From Gammaproteobacteria bacterium (GTDB lineage: Bacteria; Pseudomonadota; Gammaproteobacteria; Burkholderiales; Gallionellaceae), in the NCBI GenBank assembly GCA_018814405.1, contig JAHIZO010000005.1:1-64000 (forward strand): 64,000 bases of DNA. Direction: 5' to 3'. Below the pieces are notes generated by a model. That model ran no database searches. It saw only the letters and a program-made list of their open reading frames with translations, and was not told where the DNA came from. This document shows positions 17,525 to 26,276 of this stretch, one piece after another. Each line of letters opens with the position of its first letter. Positions within the stretch are counted from its first letter, which is position 1. The position numbers and the translations under genes were made by a program.

Positions 17525-17566
17525 TTGATTATCATCAAATTCTCACAAGTCGCGTTTAGATAGAAT
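17525..17566 (+). promoter_or_regulatory. FNR/Anr-type operator and -10 box in front of the ODP-like gene
   Basis: TTGATTATCATCAA (17525-17538) is a perfect match to the FNR/Anr consensus TTGAT-N4-ATCAA. A -10 hexamer TAGAAT lies at 17561-17566, placing the site centre at about -41.5 relative to the predicted start at 17573. No -35 hexamer is visible. This is the geometry of a class II FNR-activated promoter. The site also lies between divergent genes and could act on pfp. Confidence 0.75.
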
Positions 17567-17607
17567 GCGCGGTTTGTGTAAAACAATAACTATCTCTGGA
17601 GAGTGAA

Positions 17608-18381
17608 ATGGCGATCGAACTGTTCAACAACGGCAAACATCTTTGCCTGATCTTTGATGATCTGGTGGATGACTCTATGGGCGAGGCGGTTCAAGCTAAC
17701 CAGTTCCTGATCGTCGACAATGAGCATGGCGCATTGATCGATCCGGGTGGGAACATGACCTATAACGGTCTGCTGATGGAGATGCACAATTACTTTGCGC
17801 CGAAGAATCTGGATTACATCCTGGCTTCGCATGCAGACCCCGACATCATCGCCTCGGTCAACAAGTGGATGATCCACTCCGAGTGCAAGGTGATGATCTC
17901 CAAACTCTGGGCACGTTTCGTACCGCACTTCTGCAGCGTGGGCAATTCCGCCGGGCGTGTGGAAGGTATCCCCGATGAAGGGATGATATTGCCGCTGGGT
18001 AATTCGGTCATCAAAGCGATCCCCGCGCACTTCATGCATTCGGAAGGGAATTTCCAGTTCTATGATCCGATCAGCAAGATATTGTTCAGCGGCGATATGG
18101 GGGCATCCATCGTGCCACATACCGAGGTCGATACGCCGGTAGAAGATTTCAAGTCACACCTGCAGTACATGGAAGGCTTCCATAAACGCTATATGGTTTC
18201 GAACAAGATTTGTCGTTACTGGGTGAACATGGTGCGTGGCATGGATGTGGAAATGATCGTGCCGCAGCATGGCCGCATGTTCAAAGGCAAGAAGATGGTG
18301 AATGAATTCCTAAATTGGATCGAGGCGCTGCCCTGTGGTATCGACCTGATGACACAGGATCACTATCGCGAACCGAAATAA
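17608..18381 (+). CDS. Metallo-beta-lactamase-fold di-iron protein of the ODP (oxygen-binding) type
   Basis: The 257-aa protein consists only of the flavodiiron-type beta-lactamase-fold domain, without a flavodoxin part. Candidate metal ligands are His75, Asp77 and Asp79 in SHADPDIIAS, His144 in AHFMHSEGNFQ, Asp163 in SGDMGAS and His221 in VPQHGRMF. This resembles ODP proteins, which bind O2 at a di-iron site and in some bacteria feed into chemotaxis. Detoxification of O2 or NO is an alternative role. A perfect FNR operator at -41.5 suggests induction at low oxygen, which fits an oxygen-related role. The ribosome binding site is TGGAGAG. A terminator follows. Confidence 0.85.
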   Translation: MAIELFNNGKHLCLIFDDLVDDSMGEAVQANQFLIVDNEHGALIDPGGNMTYNGLLMEMHNYFAPKNLDYILASHADPDIIASVNKWMIHSECKVMISKLWARFVPHFCSVGNSAGRVEGIPDEGMILPLGNSVIKAIPAHFMHSEGNFQFYDPISKILFSGDMGASIVPHTEVDTPVEDFKSHLQYMEGFHKRYMVSNKICRYWVNMVRGMDVEMIVPQHGRMFKGKKMVNEFLNWIEALPCGIDLMTQDHYREPK

Positions 18382-18387
18382 ACAACT

Positions 18388-18411
18388 GCTGCGCCGGAAG
18401 TGCCGGCGCAG
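18388..18411. terminator. Hairpin terminator between convergent ODP-like and glcG-like genes
   Basis: CTGCGCCGG (18388-18396) pairs with CCGGCGCAG (18403-18411). T-rich flanks occur on both strands (TTTGCTTTC on plus; GTTGTTTATTT on minus), so it can serve both convergent genes. Confidence 0.75.
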
Positions 18412-18420
18412 TTTGCTTTC

Positions 18421-18819
18421 CTAGAGTGCGGCCGCCCCGGCTGCTGCGATCTGGCCGTCCTGAGCCGAACGCACACCACTGATACCGATCGCCCCGATCA
18501 CGACACCGTCGCGCAACAGCGGGACGCCGCCTTCTGCCGGGATCACGCCGGGCAGGGCGAGGTGGATCAGACGACCACCCATCACGGCATCCTCGGAAGC
18601 CTTGGAAGGCATATGCAAGGCAGACGCCATATGTGCTTTGGCGGTGGCGGTCTCGATACTGCCGAAGCGTGTATCGTGACTGCGTTGCATGTACAGCATG
18701 TGACCGCCATCGTCGACGATCACGATCGACACCTTCCAGTCATTAGCGTGTGCCTCAGTTTCAGCAGCGGCCGCCACGCGCTTGGCATCTTCCAGCGTCA
18801 GTACCGGTTTGCTCGCCAT
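18421..18819 (-). CDS. GlcG/HbpS family protein (heme-binding-protein type)
   Basis: A 132-aa single-domain protein. Family signatures are LTLEDAKRVAAAAE at the N terminus, VSIVIVDDGGHMLYMQR, and the C-terminal AEGGVPLLRDGVVIGAIGISG. HbpS-type members bind heme or sense redox state, while GlcG has no settled function. There is no signal peptide, so the protein is cytoplasmic. It is the last gene of the exbB-exbD-lpxK-trm112-kdsB-adk operon, only 2 bases after adk, an unusual partner for lipid A and nucleotide genes. Function here cannot be stated. Confidence 0.82.
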   Translation of the reverse strand: MASKPVLTLEDAKRVAAAAETEAHANDWKVSIVIVDDGGHMLYMQRSHDTRFGSIETATAKAHMASALHMPSKASEDAVMGGRLIHLALPGVIPAEGGVPLLRDGVVIGAIGISGVRSAQDGQIAAAGAAAL

Positions 18820-18821
18820 GT

Positions 18822-19496
<675 letters not shown>

Positions 19497-20258
19497 TTAA
19501 CGTGATTGAAAATTGAGTCTGGCGTTCTGCAGATCTTGCTCGGTATCCACCCCGCTGGGCGGTGCATCTTGCGTGACGGTCACGCCGATCTGATGGCCAT
19601 GATACAGCGCGCGCAGTTGCTCAAGAGATTCTGCCTGTTCGATGGGGGCAGGGGCGAGCTGTCCATAGGCTTTGAGAAAGCCGCTGCGATAGGCGTAGAT
19701 GCCGATGTGGCGCAGAACGCCGATCTCGGTTGGCAACGGTTTCTTCAGTGCATATGCATCGCGCGGCCAGGGGATAGGTGCACGGCTGAAATACAGTGCA
19801 TTGCCATGCTTGTTGAGTACCGCTTTGACGATGTTCGGATTGCGCATGTCGTCTTCAGCGTGGATGGGGTGGCAGGCGGTAGCGATGGCGCACTCGGGAT
19901 GATCGTGCAGATGCTGTGCCACGGCCGAGATGAGCGACGGTGGGATCAACGGTTCATCACCTTGCACATTCACCACGATAGTCTCATCCGACCAGCCTTG
20001 TTGCAGGGCGACTTCCGAGATGCGGTCGGTACCGCTGACATGGTCGACCCGTGTCATGCAGGCGTCAAAGCCGTTCGTCTTGGCAGCGTCGATGATGGGC
20101 GCATGGTCGGTGGCGATGATGATCTGCTCTGCGCCACTCTTGGCCGCCTGTTCCGCGACGCGGATCACCATCGGCTTGCCGCCTATGTCCAGCAGGGGTT
20201 TGCCCGGCAGACGCGTGGAAGCGAAGCGGGCGGGGATGACGACTTTGAACGAAAGCAT
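19497..20258 (-). CDS. kdsB: 3-deoxy-manno-octulosonate cytidylyltransferase (CMP-KDO synthetase)
   Basis: Activates KDO with CTP for transfer to lipid A. The 253-aa protein starts [22 protein letters not shown], the family nucleotide-binding signature, and has [10 protein letters not shown] and the TDRISEVA segment. The start at 20258 overlaps the trm112 stop by one base (TGATG), indicating coupling. It uses the product of the kdsA pathway (kdsA lies 18 kb away) and CTP from pyrG. Confidence 0.96.
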   Translation of the reverse strand: MLSFKVVIPARFASTRLPGKPLLDIGGKPMVIRVAEQAAKSGAEQIIIATDHAPIIDAAKTNGFDACMTRVDHVSGTDRISEVALQQGWSDETIVVNVQGDEPLIPPSLISAVAQHLHDHPECAIATACHPIHAEDDMRNPNIVKAVLNKHGNALYFSRAPIPWPRDAYALKKPLPTEIGVLRHIGIYAYRSGFLKAYGQLAPAPIEQAESLEQLRALYHGHQIGVTVTQDAPPSGVDTEQDLQNARLNFQSR

Positions 20259-20443
20259 CAGAGCTTTTCGACTTCCTCGGCGGTCAGTATGCGCGCCTCG
20301 TCGGCCAGCATCACCGGAATATCGTCCTGGATCGGATAGGCCAGTCGGTCTGCCTTGCAGATCAATTCCTGTTCGGCTTTGCGGTACAGCAAAGGAGATT
20401 TGCACAGCGGACAGACCAGAATATCGAGCAGTTTAGCGTCCAT
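20258..20443 (-). CDS. Trm112-like (YcaR) zinc-ribbon protein
   Basis: A 61-aa protein starting [20 protein letters not shown] and containing [15 protein letters not shown], the UPF0434/Trm112 signature. A CPLC pair near the N terminus and a later single Cys (LICKADR) are present, so a full four-Cys zinc site is not evident. The position between lpxK and kdsB is the standard one. Bacterial function is unclear, although eukaryotic and archaeal relatives activate methyltransferases. It overlaps lpxK by 11 bases. Confidence 0.9.
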   Translation of the reverse strand: MDAKLLDILVCPLCKSPLLYRKAEQELICKADRLAYPIQDDIPVMLADEARILTAEEVEKL

Positions 20444-21419
20444 GAGATAGTTTTTCCGTGATGAGGTTGAACAGCGGCGGGGCGACTTGCGCTTCCACTT
20501 GCAGCACCCAGTGTTTGTTGGTGGCGAAGGCAGCGCATTTTACCGCATCTTTTTCCGTCATGAGTATCGCGTCAGCATGTTGGGGCGTGATCTCTTCCCC
20601 GGTGTAGCGGTGATGGTCGGGGAAAGCATGCGTGTCAGGCTGTAGGCCGAGTTGTTGCAGATGGCGGAAGAAGCGGTCCGGATGTCCGATGCCCGCGATG
20701 GCATGCACATGCAGGCCGTCAAAATCCGCAGCGGATCTGGTCTGGGTCGGATCAAGCAGATTGCGGAACTGCGTGCCGTGCAGCGACATCAGGACGCCAT
20801 CCTCGGTATCGGGCGAGCCGCCGTTGATCACCACAGCATCGACTTCAAGCAGACGTGACACTGGCTCGCGCAACGGCCCGGCAGGTAGCAGCATACCGTT
20901 GCCGAAACGGCGTATGCCGTCTATCACCGCGATCTCGACGTCGCGTTGCAGGCGATAGTGCTGCAAACCGTCATCGCTGATGATGACGTCGCATTCCGGA
21001 TGAGCGTGCAGCAAAGCAAGTGCCGCTGCGGGACGGTCGCGTCCGATCCAAACCGGGCACAGCGCACGGCGCGCCATCAGCAAAGGCTCATCGCCGACTT
21101 GGTTCGCGCTATCGTCTTTGCGCACTGCACGTGCACTTGTGTCACCTTCACTGCGGTAGCCGCGGCTGATGATGGCGGGTTGCCAACCGGCTGCGATCAA
21201 CTGCTGTGCCAGCCACAAAGTGAGTGGTGTCTTGCCTGTGCCGCCGACCGTGATGTTGCCGATCACGATGACTGGCACCGGCAGCTTCACCGAAGCGAGC
21301 AGGCCGAAGCGGAACATCCCGCGTCGTAGTGCAGCGAGCAGGCGAAATATCAGACTAAGGGGATACAGCAGGAGATGCAGCGGGGAGACGCGATACCAAT
21401 GCTGCTGCAGGCGTTCCAT
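20433..21419 (-). CDS. lpxK: Tetraacyldisaccharide 4'-kinase
   Basis: Phosphorylates the 4' position of the lipid A disaccharide at the inner membrane. The 328-aa protein has an N-terminal membrane-associated helix ([16 protein letters not shown]) and the P-loop [10 protein letters not shown] near residue 60. DDGLQHYRL and the C-terminal MTEKDAVKC are further family marks. It follows exbD by 9 bases. The exbB-exbD-lpxK order is common in betaproteobacteria. Confidence 0.95.
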   Translation of the reverse strand: MERLQQHWYRVSPLHLLLYPLSLIFRLLAALRRGMFRFGLLASVKLPVPVIVIGNITVGGTGKTPLTLWLAQQLIAAGWQPAIISRGYRSEGDTSARAVRKDDSANQVGDEPLLMARRALCPVWIGRDRPAAALALLHAHPECDVIISDDGLQHYRLQRDVEIAVIDGIRRFGNGMLLPAGPLREPVSRLLEVDAVVINGGSPDTEDGVLMSLHGTQFRNLLDPTQTRSAADFDGLHVHAIAGIGHPDRFFRHLQQLGLQPDTHAFPDHHRYTGEEITPQHADAILMTEKDAVKCAAFATNKHWVLQVEAQVAPPLFNLITEKLSHGR

Positions 21420-21428
21420 GTCCCTGGA

Positions 21429-21851
21429 TTACTTGGACGCGTTGCGCGTGGTGAAGGTGATGCGTCCGTAGCCGGCTTCGCGAGCCGCTTCCATGATGGT
21501 GATGACGGATTGGTGCGCCGCCTTGGCATCGGCATTGATCACGATCACCGGGTCGTCCTGCTTGCCGGCTGCCTTGCGCAAGGCTTGGGCGAATTCGGAC
21601 AGGTTCTTGAAGCTGGTGCGTGTGCCATTGATCGCATAGTGTTCAGAAGCATCCACCGCCACCGCGATGGGCTTGCTGAGCGGCACCGTGCTATCGGCAC
21701 CGCTGGCTTGCGGCAGGTTGATCTGTAGTTCGGAGTACTTGCCGTAGCTGGTGGTGACCATCAGAAAGATCAGGATCACCAGCAACACGTCGATCATCGC
21801 GATCAGGTTGATCTCCGGTGTCTCGCGATCGCGGCCACGCTGGAAATTCAT
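21429..21851 (-). CDS. exbD: ExbD/TolR family biopolymer transport protein
   Basis: A 140-aa bitopic inner-membrane protein. After a short cytoplasmic tail (MNFQRGRDRETPEINLIAM) one membrane helix (about residues 18-38) contains the proton-relay Asp in NLIAMIDVLLVILIF, followed by a periplasmic domain. It works with the ExbB/TolQ-type protein encoded directly upstream (overlap ATGA) as a proton-driven motor. The operon lacks tonB, so whether it serves TonB or another partner cannot be decided from here. Confidence 0.92.
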   Translation of the reverse strand: MNFQRGRDRETPEINLIAMIDVLLVILIFLMVTTSYGKYSELQINLPQASGADSTVPLSKPIAVAVDASEHYAINGTRTSFKNLSEFAQALRKAAGKQDDPVIVINADAKAAHQSVITIMEAAREAGYGRITFTTRNASK

Positions 21852-22453
21852 TTACGTTCCCCGTGCACGACCTCGACCAGCTTGATCGCCTGCTGTTCCA
21901 TTTCAATGGTGAGGCTGTCCACCTGGGCGCGGAAATGTCGATAAGCGATCATGCTGGGCACCGCAACGATCAAGCCGAAGGCGGTGTTGTACAAAGCCAC
22001 CGAGATGCCATGCGCCAGCTCGGCCGGCGCGGCACCGCCCGCGTTCTGCGAACCGAAGATCTCGATCATGCCGACCAACGTACCGAACAGGCCGAGCAGG
22101 GGGCTGATAGTGGCGATGGTGCCGAGGGTGGTCAGGAAGCGTTCCATCTCGTGGCTGGCCGCGCGACCAGATTCTTCAATCGCTTCCTTCATCACTTGCG
22201 GTGAGCTCTTAATGTTCTTCAGTCCGGCAGCAAAAACTTTACCCAGCGGTGAGCCGGTGCTCAGCCGTTCCAGCATAGCCGGGCTGACACCGCGCTGTTT
22301 TAATTCATTTACGACTTCGTTCAGCAGATTGGGAGGGATCACATTCTTGCTGCGCAGATAGATCACACGCTCGACGATAAGTGTGACTGCAACCAGTGAA
22401 CAGATGATCAGTAACCAGATCGGCCAGCCGGCCGCTTCGATGAGATTGAACAC
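21848..22453 (-). CDS. exbB: MotA/TolQ/ExbB proton-channel family protein
   Basis: Inner-membrane stator subunit pairing with ExbD. The 201-aa protein has three membrane segments: near residues 8-30, and two in the conserved TolQ/ExbB block containing TLGTIATISPLLGLFGTLVGM and the region ending LIVAVPSMIAYRHF. I propose the GTG at 22453 (VFNLIEAAGWP), because GGGAG lies 7 bases upstream and family members start with this short N terminus. An in-frame ATG at 22519 would add 22 residues. It is the first gene of the lpxK-kdsB-adk operon. Confidence 0.9.
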   Translation of the reverse strand: MFNLIEAAGWPIWLLIICSLVAVTLIVERVIYLRSKNVIPPNLLNEVVNELKQRGVSPAMLERLSTGSPLGKVFAAGLKNIKSSPQVMKEAIEESGRAASHEMERFLTTLGTIATISPLLGLFGTLVGMIEIFGSQNAGGAAPAELAHGISVALYNTAFGLIVAVPSMIAYRHFRAQVDSLTIEMEQQAIKLVEVVHGERK

Positions 22454-22833
22454 GCAACGACTCCCAATGGCGAAAATTTCAAGGCGCGAACTGTAGCCTG
22501 TAAGGCATGTGCAGGGCAAGGTGAGTTGGTCGGTTTACGCTAACTGGCGGAGCGGAAAGCAATTTATTTTTTATTCACAAAAGCTGGGGATAACTTTGTG
22601 GATGAATGCTTTTCAAGCATCGCTAAAGACCGTCATTTCGGGCTTTGCAGAATTGTTGCGTAAAAAATATACGCAAATTAAATACAATTAAATCAATAGC
22701 TTGAAATAAGTCGTTGTTTTTTAGATGGGGAAATCTGTCAAGCGGTAAATGTTTTGGCAGTTGGTGTGGATTATCTGCGTTTGTCAATATGCCATTTGGC
22801 CTATATTTTCATTTTTTTCACACAAATTTTCAC
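22454..22833. other. AT-rich intergenic region between exbB and glnD
   Basis: About 380 bases without a convincing gene. The exbB promoter lies at its left end. The middle (22560-22720) is much richer in A and T than its surroundings. It holds three near matches to the DnaA box TGTGGATAA, all in one orientation: TGGGGATAA near 22587, TGTGGATGA near 22599 and TGTGGATTA near 22766. A 60-codon frame at 22509-22691 has no homology signature. No clear terminator for glnD is visible. Confidence 0.5.
22490..22519 (-). promoter_or_regulatory. Candidate sigma-70 promoter of the exbB operon
   Basis: On the minus strand TTGCCC (22514-22519), an 18-base spacer and TACAGT (22490-22495) precede the proposed exbB GTG start by about 40 bases. 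Each hexamer matches the consensus at four of six positions, so this is tentative. Confidence 0.35.
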
Positions 22834-25368
22834 TCAGGCAAGTTGCGCGATCAGGACGTCGCGCAGGGTGTTGCGGGCATTCGCGTCGTTCAAAGCATCA
22901 CCATCTATCCAGAAAGTATCTTCGGCACGCGCACCCAGCGTATTGATCTTTGCGCTGCGGATCAGCACCTTATGTCGGGTGAGGATGTAAGCGATGCGCG
23001 CCAACAGACCGGGCCGGTCACCGGCGACCAGTGACAAATTATAGCGCCCCTTCTCATCACGGCGCAGATCGACCTGGGGCGCAATGGGGAAATGCTTCAA
23101 CTGGCGACTGCGGCGACCGAACGCCGGCTCCGGAATGGAGGCCACATCAGGACCGATCTCTTCAGCCAGTGCGTACTCGACATAGTTCATCACATCGCGA
23201 TAGGCGAACTTATCCTGACTCGGATCCATCACTAGGAAGCTGTCCAGTGCGTAACCATTCTCGGTGGTGTGCACCTTGGCTTCCATGATGTTGTAGTTCA
23301 TGCGTGCGAAGAAGTTGCAGATGCGCGCGAACAAATAAGGCTGGTCGTGCTGATACACCAGTACTTGCATGCCTTCGCCGGTTCGGCTCAAGCGTGTCTT
23401 GATGATGGGTGTTTTGATATCGGGCCGCTGGGTCAGCGCGCGCGTATGCCAGGCGATCTCATGCGCCTCGTGGCGGACGAAGTACTCATCGTCCAGTTTC
23501 GCCCACAGTGGCAGATAGCTGTCCGGGGCGATGGCATACAGATTGAGTGTGGCCGCCGCCTCGCGTTGCGTCTCGCCGATCTGGTCGGCGATCTTGCCGT
23601 AGCTCAGATAGTGCAGGGTGGCGTGATACAGATCCTCCAGCAGCTTGCCTTTCCAAGCATTCCATACCTTGGGGCTGGTGCCGCGCACGTCCGCCACAGT
23701 CAATAGATACAGCGCGGTGATGTGTCGCTCATCTGGTATATCGGCCGCGAAGGCTGCGATCACATCCTGGTCGGCTAGATCCTGTTTCTGCGCGGTGGAC
23801 GACATGCGCAGATGATTCTTCACCAGCCATACGATGAGCTCGGTATCTTCGGGCGAGATGCCGTGTGTCTTGCAGAAGCGCCGTGCATCCGCACGTCCCA
23901 GCAAGGAATGGTCGCCGCCGCGCCCCTTGGCGATGTCATGGAACAAGGCTGCGATATACAGCACTTCGATGCGTTCGAACTCGCGGATCAGGCGGCTGCT
24001 CAACGGGAATTCATGCGCGTACTGCTCCAGCGTGGCGCGGCGCAGATTGCGCAACACCATCAGGATATGTTCATCCACAGTATAGACATGGAACAGGTCA
24101 TGCTGCATCTGACCGACCACGCGACCAAAGGCGGGAAGATAGCGCCCCAGGATGTCCTGCTGGTTCATGCGGCGCAGCGCGTGGGTCAGTCCCTGTGGCT
24201 GGCGGAAGAGCTGCATGAACAGTTCACGGTGGCGCGGCTCGCGGCGGAACGCCGGGCCGACCAGATGGCGGGCGCGCCACAAGGCGCGCAGCGTCGATGC
24301 AGAGAATCCTTTCAGCTCGGGATGTTGTTGCAGCAACAGAAAGCATTCAAGGATGGCGGATGGTTCACGTTCGAACAATTGGTCGTCGCATGCTTCTAGT
24401 GTGTCGTCGCGCGCGATGAAGCGTGGATTGAGCGGACGCGTTTCGCTGGATGGAAACAGACGGGCGCGCATAGTCTGCAACAGCACGCTGTTCAATTGCT
24501 GCACCGCGCGCTTGGTGCGGTAATACTGGCGCATCATGCGTTCGCTGGCGCGCAGTTGACGGGTGGCTACGATACCGAGTTGTTCAGCCAGCGGCTGCTG
24601 GAAATCGAACACCAGCCTGTCGTCATGGCGACCGCACAGTTCGTGCAAGCGGATGCGCATGTCCTGCAGTAGATGCTGGTGGCGTACCACTTGCCGCGCT
24701 TCGGCCATGGTCAGCAATCCGTTACGCGCTAGCGCCTGCCAGGTGTCACCGAAACCGGCAGCACGCGCGATCCACAGCACATTGTGCAGGTCGCGTAGTC
24801 CGCCCGGGCTTTCCTTCAGATTCGGTTCCAGATTGAAGTCGGTATCGACGTAACGCGTGTGGCGCTGCTGTTGCTCCAGGTTCTTTGCCTGATAGAAAGC
24901 GCGCGGGTCCATAGTTTCATGCAGGCGCTGTTGAAGCGCATCAAACAACTGGGCATTGCCATCCAGTAGGCGCGCTTCCAGCAGATTGGTCTGCACCGTG
25001 ATGTCGTGGCTGGCGGCTATGCATTCATCCACCGTGCGCACGCTGTGACCGATCTCCAGCCCCATGTCCCACCACTGACCGACTATCGCTTGCAAGTGAC
25101 CTTGCAAGGTTTCGTCTGCCGCATGCGGCAACAGGATCAACAGGTCGATATCCGACTTGGGATAGAGTTCGCCGCGCCCGTAGCCGCCCACCGCGACCAG
25201 TGCCACATCATGCGGGATATCGGAAACGCGCCAGACTTGTTGCAGATGCTCGTCCACCGCCTGCGTGTGGTCGCGCAGGAAGCGGGCAGGTTGCGGGGAT
25301 TCTATATAGGTCTGCTTGAGCGCAAGACGTGCGGCACGCAGACTGTTGCGGACGGCGTGCACAGGCAT
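22834..25368 (-). CDS. glnD: Bifunctional uridylyltransferase/uridylyl-removing enzyme GlnD
   Basis: Primary nitrogen sensor: uridylylates PII when glutamine is low and removes UMP when it is high. The 844-aa protein has the nucleotidyltransferase motif GGYGRGELYPKSDIDLL (near residue 63), an HD domain with LFHDIAKGRGGDHS (near 480) and two C-terminal ACT domains (about 665-745 and 770-844) for glutamine sensing. Its start overlaps the map stop by one base (TGATG), so it is translated from the map transcript. Confidence 0.96.
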   Translation of the reverse strand: MPVHAVRNSLRAARLALKQTYIESPQPARFLRDHTQAVDEHLQQVWRVSDIPHDVALVAVGGYGRGELYPKSDIDLLILLPHAADETLQGHLQAIVGQWWDMGLEIGHSVRTVDECIAASHDITVQTNLLEARLLDGNAQLFDALQQRLHETMDPRAFYQAKNLEQQQRHTRYVDTDFNLEPNLKESPGGLRDLHNVLWIARAAGFGDTWQALARNGLLTMAEARQVVRHQHLLQDMRIRLHELCGRHDDRLVFDFQQPLAEQLGIVATRQLRASERMMRQYYRTKRAVQQLNSVLLQTMRARLFPSSETRPLNPRFIARDDTLEACDDQLFEREPSAILECFLLLQQHPELKGFSASTLRALWRARHLVGPAFRREPRHRELFMQLFRQPQGLTHALRRMNQQDILGRYLPAFGRVVGQMQHDLFHVYTVDEHILMVLRNLRRATLEQYAHEFPLSSRLIREFERIEVLYIAALFHDIAKGRGGDHSLLGRADARRFCKTHGISPEDTELIVWLVKNHLRMSSTAQKQDLADQDVIAAFAADIPDERHITALYLLTVADVRGTSPKVWNAWKGKLLEDLYHATLHYLSYGKIADQIGETQREAAATLNLYAIAPDSYLPLWAKLDDEYFVRHEAHEIAWHTRALTQRPDIKTPIIKTRLSRTGEGMQVLVYQHDQPYLFARICNFFARMNYNIMEAKVHTTENGYALDSFLVMDPSQDKFAYRDVMNYVEYALAEEIGPDVASIPEPAFGRRSRQLKHFPIAPQVDLRRDEKGRYNLSLVAGDRPGLLARIAYILTRHKVLIRSAKINTLGARAEDTFWIDGDALNDANARNTLRDVLIAQLA

Positions 25369-26159
25369 CAGGCAGGAATGGCAGGAGATCCGGCAGAAAC
25401 GGTCAGGACTTCAAAGCCGGTCTCGGTGACCAGAATGGTGTGTTCCCACTGTGCGGACAGGCTGTGATCCTTGGTGACGATGCTCCAGCCGTCGCCCAGT
25501 TGTTTAATGTCTTTCTTGCCGGCGTTGATCATCGGCTCGATGGTGAAGATCATGCCTGCTTCCAGTTTTACGCCGGTGCCGGCCTTGCCGTAGTGCAACA
25601 CTTGTGGCTCTTCATGGAATTTAAGACCGATGCCGTGGCCGCAGAATTCGCGCACCACGCTGTAGCCCAATCCTTCAGCGAAGGTCTGGATGGCATGGCC
25701 GATGTCACCCAGATGCGCACCAGCGCGCACTTGACGAATGCCGTGCCACATCGCTTCATAGGTTTTCTCGCACAGACGTCTTGCTTGAATTGAAGGTTCA
25801 CCCACGTAGTACATGCGGCTGGTATCGCCGTGGAAACCATTCTTGATGGTGGTGATGTCCAGATTGACGATGTCGCCGTTCTTCAGCTTCTTCTCGCTAG
25901 GTACGCCGTGGCACACCTGATGGTTGATCGAAGTGCAGATGGATTTCGGATACGGCGTGTGACCGCCCGGGGCGTAGTTCAATGGCGCGGGGATGCAGCC
26001 TTGCACGTCTACCATGTAGTCATGGCACAACTTGTCCAGTGCTTCGGTAGTGACACCGGGCTGAACGAAGGGAGCGATGTAATCCAGCACTTCGCCTGCC
26101 AGCCGTCCGGCGATGCGCATTTTTTCGATTTCTTCCGGGGTCTTGATGCTGATGGACAT
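25368..26159 (-). CDS. map: Methionine aminopeptidase, type I
   Basis: Removes N-terminal Met from nascent proteins. The 263-aa protein has the metal-ligand motifs LDITTIKNGFHGDTSR, the active-site GHGIGLKFHEEP and the C-terminal TIEPMI and EHTILVT. There is no N-terminal extension or zinc finger. Transcribed with glnD downstream. rpsB and tsf, its frequent neighbours, are not in this window. Confidence 0.96.
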   Translation of the reverse strand: MSISIKTPEEIEKMRIAGRLAGEVLDYIAPFVQPGVTTEALDKLCHDYMVDVQGCIPAPLNYAPGGHTPYPKSICTSINHQVCHGVPSEKKLKNGDIVNLDITTIKNGFHGDTSRMYYVGEPSIQARRLCEKTYEAMWHGIRQVRAGAHLGDIGHAIQTFAEGLGYSVVREFCGHGIGLKFHEEPQVLHYGKAGTGVKLEAGMIFTIEPMINAGKKDIKQLGDGWSIVTKDHSLSAQWEHTILVTETGFEVLTVSAGSPAIPA

Positions 26160-26233
26160 ATTGATTCTTTATATATGTTTGATAGGCAATGGCCTGCGAG
26201 GATATTAGATAGCCCTGTGCAGCACAACAAAAA

Positions 26234-26254
26234 AGGCACGCCGACGGCGTGCCT
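26234..26254 (-). terminator. Rho-independent terminator of the DEAD-box helicase gene
   Basis: AGGCACGCCG and CGGCGTGCCT form a 10-bp stem. On the minus strand it is followed by TTTTTTGTTG. It lies 22 bases past the helicase stop. Confidence 0.85.
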
Positions 26255-26276
26255 CTTGAGTTAAGACCACAAAATT

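Noticed and set aside
22509-22691. 60-codon frame in the exbB-glnD gap
   Set aside because: No ribosome binding site, no homology signature, and it overlaps the likely exbB promoter.
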